64,000 bases of DNA from Bacteroides acidifaciens (lineage in GTDB: Bacteria; Bacteroidota; Bacteroidia; Bacteroidales; Bacteroidaceae): assembly GCF_903181435.1 (NCBI RefSeq), contig NZ_CAEUHO010000001.1, positions 930,001 to 994,000 of the forward strand. Reading direction: 5' to 3'. Position numbers and translations under genes: made by a program. Of the stretch, positions 1 to 8,630 are shown in pieces. The notes below the pieces were generated by a model that had not been told where the DNA came from, did no database searches, and saw only the letters and a list, made by a program, of their open reading frames with translations. How positions within the stretch are numbered: position 1 is the stretch's first letter; every line of letters begins with the position of its first letter.

Positions 1-1
1 C

Positions 2-295
2 GGCAGCATGGCTACGGCAGGATACCTCGTTTGTGGCAAGGGAGTGGAAGACGCTTTGAATTCTGCTTCTCACGGTGCAGGTAGAGCCATGTCCCGTCAA
101 AAGGCGAAGGACAGCTTTACGCAATCGGCTTTGAAAAAGATGTTGTCGCAAGCCGGAGTGACCTTGATTGGTGGAAGTGTGGAAGAAATGCCGTTGGCAT
201 ACAAGGACATCGACCGGGTGATGCATACACAGGAGACGCTGGTGGAAGTACAGGGTAGATTTATGCCTCGTATCGTACGAATGAATAAGGAGTGA
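2..295 (+). CDS. rtcB: RtcB RNA-splicing ligase, C-terminal part (5' end outside window)
   Basis: The open frame enters from the left edge without a start codon and encodes the last ~97 residues of RtcB, the GTP- and Mn-dependent ligase that joins 2',3'-cyclic phosphate or 3'-phosphate RNA ends to 5'-OH ends. Visible family features are the GSMATAGYLV stretch near the start, the ASHGAGRAMSR segment (the histidine of this SHGAGR motif is the guanylylated residue in characterised RtcB) and a C-terminus with the YKDID signature. The gene ends at TGA 293-295 and prfH begins at once, so the two are translationally coupled. The RtcB-PrfH pairing is an established one. Only the N-terminal three quarters are missing, by window position and not by damage. 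Confidence 0.95.
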   Translation, partial: GSMATAGYLVCGKGVEDALNSASHGAGRAMSRQKAKDSFTQSALKKMLSQAGVTLIGGSVEEMPLAYKDIDRVMHTQETLVEVQGRFMPRIVRMNKE

Positions 296-300
296 TGCCG

Positions 301-921
301 ATGAAAGAGAAAGTCTATTTGCAGATAACTTCCGGCAGGGGACCTGCGGAGTGTTGCCGGGTGGTGGCATTGGTGCTTGAACGAATAGTGAGACAGGCAC
401 AGGCGAAAGGATTGAAAGTAGAGATGATAGAACGGGAAACAGGTCCGGTGAACCGGACACTGCTTTCGGCTACAATCTCTCTTCAAGGTGCGGCTAGCGG
501 CGAATTGGTTGATGAATGGGAAGGAACGGTGCAATGGATTGCCCAAAGCCCGTACCGCATTTATCATAAGCGTAAGAATTGGTTTGTCGGCGTACATTCC
601 TTTGTCCTGTCTGAAAGTCAGGAGGCAACGGAGCATGATTTCCGTTATGAAACCCTGCGGGCTTCCGGTCCGGGCGGGCAACACGTCAATAAAACAGAGT
701 CTGCTGTCCGTGCAGTGCATATCCCGACAGGGATGAGTGTGGTAGCTTCTGACCAACGCTCGCAATGGCAGAACAAGAAATTGGCTACGGAACGCTTGCT
801 GGTGAAGCTCTCGTCCTGGACAATGGAACAAGCCATGATTCAGGCACAGGAGAATTGGAGTAACCATAATCATCTTCAACGGGGAAATCCGGTGAAAGTG
901 ATTCAAGAGTCGCTCATCTAG
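301..921 (+). CDS. prfH: Peptide chain release factor H (PrfH), RtcB-associated
   Basis: This 206-residue protein is a release-factor homologue reduced to the peptidyl-tRNA hydrolysis core. The GGQ motif lies at about residues 125-127 (context SGPGGQHVNK) and is followed by the conserved S/T-rich and QRSQWQNKK segments. There is no codon-recognition domain. PrfH is known to act with RtcB in rescuing ribosomes with a cleaved decoding centre. Possible starts are GTG 292, ATG 295 (overlapping the rtcB stop) and ATG 301. I chose 301 because AAGGAG at about 286-291 is then properly spaced, but 295 is a fair alternative. It is the second gene of an apparent four-gene operon. Confidence 0.93.
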   Translation: MKEKVYLQITSGRGPAECCRVVALVLERIVRQAQAKGLKVEMIERETGPVNRTLLSATISLQGAASGELVDEWEGTVQWIAQSPYRIYHKRKNWFVGVHSFVLSESQEATEHDFRYETLRASGPGGQHVNKTESAVRAVHIPTGMSVVASDQRSQWQNKKLATERLLVKLSSWTMEQAMIQAQENWSNHNHLQRGNPVKVIQESLI

Positions 922-967
922 CTGTGCGATTTAAGAATTTAGTAATTAATTAAAAAAGAAGAAGAAA

Positions 968-1675
968 ATGATATCAGAGAAATATGGTCGTACCTATCAC
1001 TATCCGTTCTCTCCCGGAACGACTAGTGATGACCGGATTAATCATACGTATTGGGAGGACATCCAACAGATTGGGACATTGGTACATACCGAAAAGTTGG
1101 ATGGAGAGAATAATTGTTTGAGCCAGTGGGGTGTCTTTGCCCGTTCGCATGCTGCACCGACCACTTCACCGTGGACGAGGCAATTGCGTGAACGTTGGGA
1201 GCTGATAAAGAATGATTTAGGCGATATAGAAATCTTCGGAGAGAATCTGTATGCCGTACATTCTATTGAATATCAGCGGTTGGAAACGCATTTTTATGTG
1301 TTTGCGGTTCGTTGTATGGACCAGTGGCTGTCATGGGAAGAAGTGAAGTTCTATGCGGCTTTATTTGATTTTCCTACTGTCCCGGAGTTGAAGATAGAGC
1401 CTGTTTCCGGTTTGACGCCGGAGCTTCTGAAACAGGAAATCATCCGTATGTCACAAGAACCGTCGGTCTTCGGTTCTTGCGACCCGTGGACAAAAGAGGC
1501 TTGTACCCGTGAAGGGGTAGTCAGCCGTAATATCGAAGAGTATCCGGTAAGTGGATTTGCGCAGAATGTATTTAAGTATGTGCGGAAAGGGCACGTCAAG
1601 ACAGATGAGCATTGGACGCGTAACTGGAAGCGTGCCCGGCTTACCTGGGAATTTGCTAATAAAAAGGAGGAATAA
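968..1675 (+). CDS. ATP-dependent RNA ligase (nucleotidyltransferase superfamily)
   Basis: A 235-residue protein with the ligase/capping-enzyme motifs in order: motif I EKLDGEN (candidate AMP-accepting Lys43), motif Ia around ARSHA, motif III EIFGENLYAVHSI, motif IIIa FYVFAVR, motif IV EGVVSRN and motif V KYVRKGHVK. That is essentially a bare adenylyltransferase domain, shorter than T4 Rnl1/Rnl2-type enzymes (~330-370), so it lacks the usual C-terminal domain. It should adenylate a 5'-phosphate RNA end and seal it to a 3'-OH, a different chemistry from RtcB upstream. It starts 46 bp after prfH and is separated by only 3 bp from the HD-Pnk gene that would prepare its substrates. RNA preference over DNA is inferred from family and context. 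Confidence 0.85.
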   Translation: MISEKYGRTYHYPFSPGTTSDDRINHTYWEDIQQIGTLVHTEKLDGENNCLSQWGVFARSHAAPTTSPWTRQLRERWELIKNDLGDIEIFGENLYAVHSIEYQRLETHFYVFAVRCMDQWLSWEEVKFYAALFDFPTVPELKIEPVSGLTPELLKQEIIRMSQEPSVFGSCDPWTKEACTREGVVSRNIEEYPVSGFAQNVFKYVRKGHVKTDEHWTRNWKRARLTWEFANKKEE

Positions 1676-1678
1676 GTT

Positions 1679-2788
1679 ATGGATTGGAAATTGATAGAAG
1701 ATAAATCGTGGAGCTCACTCGAACAACAGTTCGAGTGGGTGCGCGAAATGAATACCGTTCCGCAGGATACTCGTTATCATGCGGAAGGGAATGTAGCGGT
1801 ACATACCCGTATGGTGCTGGAAGCATTGCAGCAATCTGTTGCTTATCAGTCTCTTTCTGCTTTGGAGAAAGAAATGGTATGGGCAGCCGCATTATTGCAT
1901 GATGTGGAGAAACGTTCGACCTCTGTGGATGAGGGAGAGGGGAGAGTGTCTGCCAAAGGGCACGCCCGCAAAGGGGAATACACTGCCCGTACTATTTTGT
2001 ATCGGGATTGTCCCGCCCCCTTCCGTATCCGGGAACAGATTGCTTCTTTAGTCCGTTATCATGGGCTACCCATTTGGCTGATGGAAAAGCCGGACTCTGT
2101 AAAAAAGCTCTGCGAGGCTTCTTTACGGGTAGATACATCATTATTGAAGATGCTGTCCGAAGCCGATGTCAGGGGACGTATCTGTGACGATAAAAAAGAG
2201 TTATTGGAAGCTGTGGAACTATTTGAGATTTTCTGCCGCGAACAGGATTGTTGGAACAAACCGAGAGAGTTTGCCACTGATTATGCACGCTTTTATTACT
2301 TCCATACAGAAGGCGGTTATATTGATTATATCCCCCACGAACAGTTTAAATGTGAAGTCACGATGTTGTCAGGGCTTCCGGGAATGGGGAAAGATTATTA
2401 TATCCAATCTTCCGGCATGGATATGCCGGTGGTGAGTCTGGATGCCATTCGTCGAAAGCACAAATTGAGCCCTACGGACAAATCAGCAAACGGGTGGGTA
2501 GTGCAAACGGCAAAGGAAGAAGCCCGGACATATCTTCGCAAAGGGCAGGATTTTGTTTGGAATGCAACAAACATTACCCGTCAGATGCGGGCGCAACTGA
2601 TAGACTTGTTTGTGGATTATGGCGCAAAAGTAAAGATTGTCTATCTGGAACAGCCGTATCACATTTGGCGTCAACAGAATAAGAACAGGGAATATGCACT
2701 TCCCGAATCCGTATTGGATAAGATGCTGGATAAACTGGAGGTTCCTCAACTGACGGAAGCGCATGAAGTGATATATCATACGGTATAA
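1679..2788 (+). CDS. HD-Pnk: HD-domain phosphoesterase fused to P-loop polynucleotide kinase
   Basis: A 369-residue two-domain protein. The N-terminal half is an HD metal-dependent phosphohydrolase (His42, HD pair at about 74-75 in ALLHDVEK, later conserved His in RYHG). The C-terminal half is a P-loop kinase (GLPGMGKD at about 232-239, then the kinase-type segments VVSLDAIRR and WNATNITR). This matches the architecture of HD-Pnk described in Runella, which removes 2',3'-cyclic/3'-phosphates and phosphorylates 5'-OH ends. It starts 3 bp after the RNA ligase gene, so together they form a complete heal-and-seal pathway next to RtcB. Activity here is inferred from family; RNA versus DNA preference is not visible. 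Confidence 0.88.
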   Translation: MDWKLIEDKSWSSLEQQFEWVREMNTVPQDTRYHAEGNVAVHTRMVLEALQQSVAYQSLSALEKEMVWAAALLHDVEKRSTSVDEGEGRVSAKGHARKGEYTARTILYRDCPAPFRIREQIASLVRYHGLPIWLMEKPDSVKKLCEASLRVDTSLLKMLSEADVRGRICDDKKELLEAVELFEIFCREQDCWNKPREFATDYARFYYFHTEGGYIDYIPHEQFKCEVTMLSGLPGMGKDYYIQSSGMDMPVVSLDAIRRKHKLSPTDKSANGWVVQTAKEEARTYLRKGQDFVWNATNITRQMRAQLIDLFVDYGAKVKIVYLEQPYHIWRQQNKNREYALPESVLDKMLDKLEVPQLTEAHEVIYHTV

Positions 2789-2810
2789 GTAACTTGCAGA
2801 ATCTATGCAG

Positions 2811-2898
2811 TTAATGACTTGGTTCAAACAATAAAACATTTTGTTTCCTGGTGCGAAACACTTTGTTTCAAGCAATGAAACACTTTGTTTCAACCAAT
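2811..2898. repeat. 22-bp palindromic tandem array A (4 units)
   Basis: Four contiguous units of exactly 22 bp (2811-2832, 2833-2854, 2855-2876, 2877-2898). Units 3 and 4 are nearly identical and carry the palindrome GAAACACTTTGTTTC. Unit 2 is a diverged copy (AAAACATTTTGTTTC). Unit 1 retains mainly the GTTCAAaCAAT side and is the weakest. There are no spacers. It begins 22 bp after the HD-Pnk stop, between convergent operons. Three other loci in the window share the period and design with unrelated sequence. Confidence 0.85.
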
Positions 2899-2971
2899 GA
2901 ATGCCATTAATATGATTAATAGTGTACCGGAATGATAGCAAGAATCAAGGTCATAATAGTCTTATTTTTTT

Positions 2972-3019
2972 AAGTGAGACGTTCATTTGTTATGAGTATA
3001 ACAAACAAACGTCTCACTT
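2972..3019. repeat. Long inverted repeat, 22-bp arms
   Basis: Arms 2972-2993 and 2998-3019 (AAGTGAGACGTT.. / ..AACGTCTCACTT) pair with two mismatches around a 4-base loop. A T-run lies before the hairpin on the + strand and none follows it on either strand, so a canonical intrinsic terminator is unlikely despite its position between converging operons. Confidence 0.7.
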
Positions 3020-3057
3020 GGGTTGGTACGGTAAATAGATTTAATACAAAAGATAAA

Positions 3058-3108
3058 GGATTATGGCTCTATGTATCCCGTAAAGGTTACATATGACAGC
3101 CATAATCC
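3058..3108. repeat. Imperfect hairpin downstream of the bio operon
   Basis: GGATTATGGC (3058-3067) pairs perfectly with GCCATAATCC (3099-3108), and inner bases (ATGTAtCC / GGtTACAT) extend the stem. It lies about 40 bp beyond the bioD stop and could help end or stabilise the biotin transcript, although no U-tract follows. Confidence 0.5.
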
Positions 3109-3150
3109 ACAAATAAGTACGATTGTTGTTGAGTGAAATAACTTGTGCTG

Positions 3151-3798
3151 CTACTCTTTTATTTCCGGAACCAATATAAACTTCGTATCCGGGAAATACT
3201 TCTTCAACCAGTTTTGAATAAAATTCATCGTATCATTCTGAATCGTTTTATCTTTTACGGTAGGATACATATTATAAAGTACAGTATCCAATACAATACC
3301 GCGCTTTTGTATAGCTTCAAGGCTAAGCAACGTATGATTGATGCTTCCCAATTTGCCGGAAGTAACAAAGATAAGCGGATAGTTTTCTTGGGTAATGTAA
3401 TCTATTGTCAAAAGCTCTGTCGTTAATGGAACCATTAAACCGCCTGCGCCTTCGAGCAGGACACAATCATATCGTTCACTCAATTCTTCCGTAGCACGTT
3501 TGATTTTGTCGAAGTCAATGGGGCGGTTATCCAGTTGGGAAGCGAGATGCGGAGAGGCGGGATAAGAGAAAATTTCCGGCATGGTCAGTCCTTCTTTGTC
3601 TTCTTCTGTAAAGGGGATTCCCATGATACGACGATGCAGGTCTATATCTTCGGAATGACCGATGTTTCCTGTTTGGATGAATTTTTGAGTTATGGTACGT
3701 TGTCCGTTCTTGTTCCATTCACGGGCTAAAAAACCGGTGGCATAGCTTTTCCCGGCATCTGTGTCGATACCGCTTACGAAATATACATTCTGTTTCAT
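3151..3798 (-). CDS. bioD: Dethiobiotin synthase BioD
   Basis: A 215-residue ATP-dependent carboligase that closes the ureido ring of dethiobiotin from 7,8-diaminononanoate, CO2 and ATP. The P-loop is at the N-terminus ([12 protein letters not shown], residues 10-21) and the conserved [10 protein letters not shown] segment lies near residue 115. Length is normal for the family. It is the last gene of the leftward operon, and its start overlaps the bioC stop by 4 bp, indicating translational coupling. Confidence 0.95.
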   Translation of the reverse strand: MKQNVYFVSGIDTDAGKSYATGFLAREWNKNGQRTITQKFIQTGNIGHSEDIDLHRRIMGIPFTEEDKEGLTMPEIFSYPASPHLASQLDNRPIDFDKIKRATEELSERYDCVLLEGAGGLMVPLTTELLTIDYITQENYPLIFVTSGKLGSINHTLLSLEAIQKRGIVLDTVLYNMYPTVKDKTIQNDTMNFIQNWLKKYFPDTKFILVPEIKE

Positions 3799-4562
3799 AC
3801 TTTTTTCTTTTTTGCGATGATATAAATAGGGTGATAGGTTAGGGACACAGAAGTGCCTTGGGTAAATTCTTGGGTGTAACGTTCGCTGAATAACTGCAAG
3901 TCACGACGTGTCCGCAGTTGTTGGGAAGATGTGCCGGATATTCCGGTTACTCCTGTCTGCTTCAAATGATAAAGTACTTTTAGTGGGTTATCAAATGAAA
4001 GAGGAATCAGTTCTTCTTCCGAATGGAGTATGTCGAAGTGAGTCGACAAGGCTGTTATAAGCTCTTCCCGTGAACGATAAGTGAGTCCGCTTCCTGTTAG
4101 CTCTCGTATTTCTTTCATATTCTCTTTCCCGAAAGTGCTGAAAGCGAAATAGCCTTGGTTGTTGAGCAAAGCATTACATCTTTTGAAGAAGTTTTCGGGA
4201 GATTCAAACCATTGCAGAGCCGAGCAGGAAGTGATCAATGTGCTTTCAGCAGGGAAAGGAACGGTTTCTGCATCACCCGGAAGAAAGGAAACCTGTTTCT
4301 TTCTTAATATATCCTCACAGCAGTACTTCATTTCCGGGCAAAGGTCGTTTAGGAATAATTCTTCCGGTCGAAGAGCCTGAAGCAGCATCCGGGAATAAAT
4401 GCCCGTACCGCATCCGAATTCAATTACTTTAGAACAGGGAAAGGATATGTGTTCTGTAAGCAGGTGAATCATTTTATCTGCAATCTGCCGCTGTACGTTT
4501 GCTTCCTGCGGATAAGTGGGAATGGCTTTAGAGAAACGTTCGGCAATTAGTTGTTTATCCAT
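3795..4562 (-). CDS. bioC: Malonyl-ACP O-methyltransferase BioC
   Basis: A 255-residue class I SAM-dependent methyltransferase. It has the SAM-binding [12 protein letters not shown] motif near residue 45, the acidic NDLCPEM at the end of strand 2 and the [15 protein letters not shown] segment characteristic of BioC. BioC methylates the free carboxyl of malonyl-ACP so that fatty acid synthase can extend it to pimeloyl-ACP methyl ester. Context is decisive: it lies between bioG and bioD in a complete biotin operon. The spacing to bioG is 10 bp. Confidence 0.94.
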   Translation of the reverse strand: MDKQLIAERFSKAIPTYPQEANVQRQIADKMIHLLTEHISFPCSKVIEFGCGTGIYSRMLLQALRPEELFLNDLCPEMKYCCEDILRKKQVSFLPGDAETVPFPAESTLITSCSALQWFESPENFFKRCNALLNNQGYFAFSTFGKENMKEIRELTGSGLTYRSREELITALSTHFDILHSEEELIPLSFDNPLKVLYHLKQTGVTGISGTSSQQLRTRRDLQLFSERYTQEFTQGTSVSLTYHPIYIIAKKKKV

Positions 4563-4572
4563 AAATCAATAA

Positions 4573-5232
4573 TTAGTTGATTTGCATGATTACGTTATCA
4601 AAAAGTTCCGCTTGATAGTGGGCGGCTTCTGCATATTCAAGGGAATCCACTTTGTTTCTCCATGCCAGCCATTGACTATCCGGCAGGAAGATACGGTCGT
4701 TCTTTCCTATGATGGCTTTTTGCCATGTAAAGTCCGAAGGTGGTAATGATAAGTATTGCTTTTGTATGGCGGCAAGTTCTTCTTTGAGTTCCTCAACGGG
4801 ACGTTGGGGGACTACCGTCTGAAAAGCTTTGTAATCGGCTATTGAACCACACATTCGTCTTTGGAACTTTTGCAGGGATTGGTCGTTCAATCCTTGCAGG
4901 GTTCCTTCGAAAATGGCAGGAGTAATCCCTTTCGTTTCGTGTATAGGATAAGGAGTGCCATTGATAGCGATACTTTGAGAGAGGGGCAGGGCAGGATATT
5001 GTTTCATTATCTGAGAAGCTGCCCATACTCCCATTGACCAGGCGATGAGACTGATTTCGGAATACTCTTGCAGAATGGCTGCATCAAACTCCAATGAACG
5101 ATAATCATAACAAATCATCCAATCCTTATCGGTCGGGCGGATTTGCTGGAATGGGGTTTCATCCATTCCCCAGCCTGCGAAAAAAAGTAATAGATGCTTT
5201 TGATTATTCTTTATGATAAAATGCTGTTTCAT
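4573..5232 (-). CDS. bioG: Pimeloyl-ACP methyl ester esterase BioG (DUF452 family)
   Basis: A 219-residue alpha/beta hydrolase. The N-terminal LLLFFAGWGMDETPF segment is typical of DUF452, and the nucleophile elbow is AWSMG near residue 66, a variant of GxSxG. BioG replaces BioH in many bacteria. It hydrolyses the methyl ester of pimeloyl-ACP to end chain elongation. The stop overlaps nothing, but its start overlaps the bioF stop by 4 bp. Position beside bioC supports the assignment. Confidence 0.92.
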   Translation of the reverse strand: MKQHFIIKNNQKHLLLFFAGWGMDETPFQQIRPTDKDWMICYDYRSLEFDAAILQEYSEISLIAWSMGVWAASQIMKQYPALPLSQSIAINGTPYPIHETKGITPAIFEGTLQGLNDQSLQKFQRRMCGSIADYKAFQTVVPQRPVEELKEELAAIQKQYLSLPPSDFTWQKAIIGKNDRIFLPDSQWLAWRNKVDSLEYAEAAHYQAELFDNVIMQIN

Positions 5233-6383
5233 TCGTTTATCAGTTTTATGAGTTGGTCGATTTCATGTTCGGTGATGTCTGCTGTCAATGAGAAGCGGAT
5301 ACGTGAAGTCCCTTCGGGAACCGTAGGCGGGCGTACCGGCAATGCATAGAATCCTTTACGCTGGATTTCTTCTGCTTTACATATAGTATTCTCGCTTGCT
5401 CCTACAATCATAGGGACAATATGGCTTACCGAAGGGCAGTTATATCCTTTATCAGCCAGTGCAGTCTTTAGTTTGTTGCTGATTCTCAGTAAATGAGTTC
5501 TCTTCTGTTGGAGAGAGGGCAGGTGCTTTAATATCCACGAAGTCCATTGAATATTAATGGGCGGAAGGGCTGTTGTGAATATAAACGTGCGCATCTTGTT
5601 GATTAGATATTCCCGGATAACTTGTCGGCATACAATGTATGCACCTGCTGAGGCTGCTGCTTTTCCGAATGTTCCTACCAGAAAGTCTATATCGTTGATG
5701 CAGTCCTGTTCTTCAGCGCATCCTAATCCATTCTCGCCCCGTACACCGAAAGCATGGGCTTCGTCCACATAAAGAAGAATATTGGAATAACTCTTTTTTA
5801 ATTGGACAAGAGCGCGAAGGTCGGCTTCATCGCCGTCCATGCTGAAGATGCTTTCGGTGACAATAATGATTTGCTCATACGCATTGTGATTTTCAGAAAT
5901 CAGTCGTTGCAGTTGGGATAAGTCATTATGGCGATACCGGATACATTTCGCAGATGACAATCTGATTCCGTCTATCAGACTGGCATGTACCAGTTTATCC
6001 GCAAGAATCAGTGTTTGCGCATTACTGACGGCAGGAAGAATCCCTGTATTGGCATGATAACCACTATTAAAAATGAGTGCACTTTCTACTCCGAACATGG
6101 TTGCCAGTTGTTGTTCCAATGCTTGATAATCGGAAAAATTACCTGTTAGCAGCCGGGAAGAAGAGGAAGTAGGCAGAAAGTTTTCGGGAGTCATTGTCTT
6201 TAAGAACTCCTCTCTTAATGATACATCATTAGCCAGTCCGAGATAATCGTTGGAAGACAGGTTCAACATCCGTTGCCCGTTCAGAATAACATTTCGTCCG
6301 TCGTGGATGAGGGGTGGGAGAGAACGATAATTCTTCTTTTCCTTTAGAGTCAGAAGTTCTTGGTCTATATGGTTTGATATCAT
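5229..6383 (-). CDS. bioF: 8-amino-7-oxononanoate synthase BioF
   Basis: A 384-residue PLP-dependent alpha-oxoamine synthase that condenses pimeloyl-ACP with alanine. It shows SNDYLGLA near the N-terminus, the DEAHAFGVRGENG segment and the PLP-lysine site in VGTFGKAAASAGAY. Length is normal. It follows bioBA by 3 bp and overlaps bioG by 4 bp, so the whole operon is tightly packed. Confidence 0.95.
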   Translation of the reverse strand: MISNHIDQELLTLKEKKNYRSLPPLIHDGRNVILNGQRMLNLSSNDYLGLANDVSLREEFLKTMTPENFLPTSSSSRLLTGNFSDYQALEQQLATMFGVESALIFNSGYHANTGILPAVSNAQTLILADKLVHASLIDGIRLSSAKCIRYRHNDLSQLQRLISENHNAYEQIIIVTESIFSMDGDEADLRALVQLKKSYSNILLYVDEAHAFGVRGENGLGCAEEQDCINDIDFLVGTFGKAAASAGAYIVCRQVIREYLINKMRTFIFTTALPPINIQWTSWILKHLPSLQQKRTHLLRISNKLKTALADKGYNCPSVSHIVPMIVGASENTICKAEEIQRKGFYALPVRPPTVPEGTSRIRFSLTADITEHEIDQLIKLINE

Positions 6384-6386
6384 AAG

Positions 6387-8630
6387 TTACTGATGTATAT
6401 TATTACGTTTTCCACTGATTACTTTGAGTAATCCAGAAGTTAATTTACTTAGTTGTTCGGGAGTAATAATGAAAGGCGGCATCAGATAAACCAACTTTCC
6501 GAATGGGCGTACCCAAATCCCTTCTTCCACAAATCGGCGTTGCATAAATGCCATATTTACCGGACGCTTCATCTCAATAACTCCGATTGCCCCTAATATC
6601 CTGACATCGGCTACTTGTGGAAGTTCCCGGGCAGGTGCCAACTCTTCTTTAAGTTGTGCTTCGATTCGTTTGACCTTTTCTTGCCAACCAGATTCCAACA
6701 ACAAACGTACGGATGCGCAAGCTACCGCACAAGCAAGCGGATTACCCATGAAAGTCGGCCCGTGCATGAAAGCTCCCGGTGCATGATTGGAGATAGTATC
6801 TGCCACATGATTACTAGCCAATACGGCAGAAAGCGTCATATATCCGCCAGTCAATGCCTTTCCGATACACATAATATCCGGTTCTACTCCGGCGTGTTCC
6901 CAAGCGAAAAGTTTACCTGTCCGTCCGAACCCTGTTGCTACTTCGTCGAAGATAAGAAGGAGTCCATGTTCCTTGCAAAGTTTTTCCGCTTCACGAAGAT
7001 ACTGCGGATGATAAAACCACATGCCGCCCGCTCCTTGCACAATCGGTTCAAGAATCAGTGCCGCTAATTCTTCCGAATGTTTTTCAATCGTCTCCCGCAA
7101 AGGGATAATATCTTCAGGATTCCACTCCCCGTCAAATCGGGAAGCCGGAGCCGGAACAAAATGGCGGACAGGGAGTGCCGAGCCGAAGAGACTGTGCATT
7201 CCCGTCACCGGGTCGCATACGGACATGGCATTCCATGTATCACCATGATAACCGGAGCGGATAGTTACGAAATTATTCTTATCCGGTTTTCTGGTGGCAT
7301 ACCAATATTGTACAGCCATTTTCAAAGCTACTTCCACAGCTACCGAACCGGAATCCGCATAGAATATTTTCTGCATCGACGGCGGAACCAATGGCAATAA
7401 TAATTTCCCCAGTTCAATGGCAGGGTCGTGTGTCAGCCCGCCGAACATGACATGAGACATTTTATCCAGTTGGTCTTTTGCCGCCTGGTTCAATACCGGA
7501 TGATTGTATCCATGCACGGCACACCACCAGGATGACATTCCTTCAATCAGTGTCCGCCCGTCTTCAAGGGTAATGGTAGCACCGTCCGCCCGTTTTACTT
7601 TATAAACAGGAAGCGGGTCGGTAGTAGAAGTATAGGGATGCCACAGGTGTTCCCGGTCGAATTGAGAACCTGCGAAATGATAACCCTCTTCCTGAATCAT
7701 TTGCTTGTCTTCCGATACTTTAGAACCGAGTGTTGTCAGTAAATCGCCTACAATAGCGGAATTAATGCCGATATACAATGCCTTGCGCATAGCTTCGGAA
7801 GAGAGTTGTGAGCGTCCGCCGGCAAAACGCAGAAAAGCTGTCGGATTGATGAAACGGAACAAGGCAATTGTCCTGAGGATTTCTTCTTCACTCAGAGGTT
7901 TTTCGTTTTCCAACGGTGTGCCGGGTATCGGACTTAGCAGGTTGATAGGAATGGACTGGACATTTAATTCTTCCAGAGTGAAAGCGAATTCAATCCGTTG
8001 TTCCATTGTTTCTCCCATGCCAATGATGCCCCCGCAACAGATATCCATTCCTACACGACGGGCGGCATTGAGAGTGGCAAGTTTCTGTTCCTGCGTATGA
8101 GTGGAGCAGAGTGTTGAAAAGTAGGAAGGTGCGGTTTCCAGATTACAATGATAGCGGGTTACACCTGCATTATGCAAAGAACGCAGTTCTTCTTCGTTGA
8201 GCAAACCCAGCGAAGCGCAAAGCTGAATTGAAGAGTGGCGCCGCATATGGCGGACGGTATCACAAAGTTGGGTAATCTGTTTGGGAGAGGGTTTTCGTCC
8301 GCTGGTGACGAGGGAGAAACGGTTGACGTCCTGGGCTTCATTATATTTTGCCTGTCGGAGACATTCTTCGGCGGGAAGGAGGTCATAGACCTCGGCTTGC
8401 GTCTTATAGTGAGAGGATTGTGCGCACCATTTGCAGTTCTCCGGACATCTGCCGGACTTGGCATTGATAATGGAACACATGTCGAATTCGTGCGAAGCAC
8501 GTGCGACGGTAATCTCATGCGCGGCGGCATAAAGCGCCTCGCTGTCAGCCATATTGGCCAGCCAAGCGGCTTGGTCGGGCGATATGTCAATGCCTGCCAA
8601 CACTTGGTCTTTGATTTCTTGGAGTGTCAT
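6387..8630 (-). CDS. bioBA: Bifunctional biotin synthase / DAPA aminotransferase (BioB-BioA fusion)
   Basis: One 747-residue polypeptide holds both enzymes. Residues ~1-315 are BioB, a radical SAM enzyme that inserts sulfur into dethiobiotin, with the 4Fe-4S CxxxCxxC at Cys62/66/69 (CPENCKWC) and downstream conserved RFSLVTSGR and RFAGGR. Residues ~325-747 are BioA, the SAM-dependent aminotransferase, with [13 protein letters not shown] and the PLP lysine in [11 protein letters not shown]. The frame is continuous with no stop between the domains. Start ATG 8630 (MTLQEIKDQ) fits normal BioB length, but the frame stays open upstream through ATG 8819, and a good promoter sits just before that codon, so a 63-residue N-terminal extension is possible. 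First gene of the operon. Confidence 0.95.
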   Translation of the reverse strand: MTLQEIKDQVLAGIDISPDQAAWLANMADSEALYAAAHEITVARASHEFDMCSIINAKSGRCPENCKWCAQSSHYKTQAEVYDLLPAEECLRQAKYNEAQDVNRFSLVTSGRKPSPKQITQLCDTVRHMRRHSSIQLCASLGLLNEEELRSLHNAGVTRYHCNLETAPSYFSTLCSTHTQEQKLATLNAARRVGMDICCGGIIGMGETMEQRIEFAFTLEELNVQSIPINLLSPIPGTPLENEKPLSEEEILRTIALFRFINPTAFLRFAGGRSQLSSEAMRKALYIGINSAIVGDLLTTLGSKVSEDKQMIQEEGYHFAGSQFDREHLWHPYTSTTDPLPVYKVKRADGATITLEDGRTLIEGMSSWWCAVHGYNHPVLNQAAKDQLDKMSHVMFGGLTHDPAIELGKLLLPLVPPSMQKIFYADSGSVAVEVALKMAVQYWYATRKPDKNNFVTIRSGYHGDTWNAMSVCDPVTGMHSLFGSALPVRHFVPAPASRFDGEWNPEDIIPLRETIEKHSEELAALILEPIVQGAGGMWFYHPQYLREAEKLCKEHGLLLIFDEVATGFGRTGKLFAWEHAGVEPDIMCIGKALTGGYMTLSAVLASNHVADTISNHAPGAFMHGPTFMGNPLACAVACASVRLLLESGWQEKVKRIEAQLKEELAPARELPQVADVRILGAIGVIEMKRPVNMAFMQRRFVEEGIWVRPFGKLVYLMPPFIITPEQLSKLTSGLLKVISGKRNNIHQ

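Noticed and set aside
97..906. Long minus-strand ORF opposite rtcB/prfH
   Set aside because: Shadow of the coding strand; composition and context fit rtcB and prfH, no recognisable domain.
2811..2898. CRISPR array interpretation of the 22-bp repeat loci
   Set aside because: Units are contiguous with no spacers, only 3-4 copies, and there are no cas genes in the window.
2972..3019. Intrinsic terminator for the RNA-repair operon
   Set aside because: No T-run follows the stem on either strand; kept only as an inverted repeat.
8159..8590. 143-codon minus-strand ORF in the BioB part
   Set aside because: Out-of-frame overlap with the conserved CxxxCxxC region of BioB.
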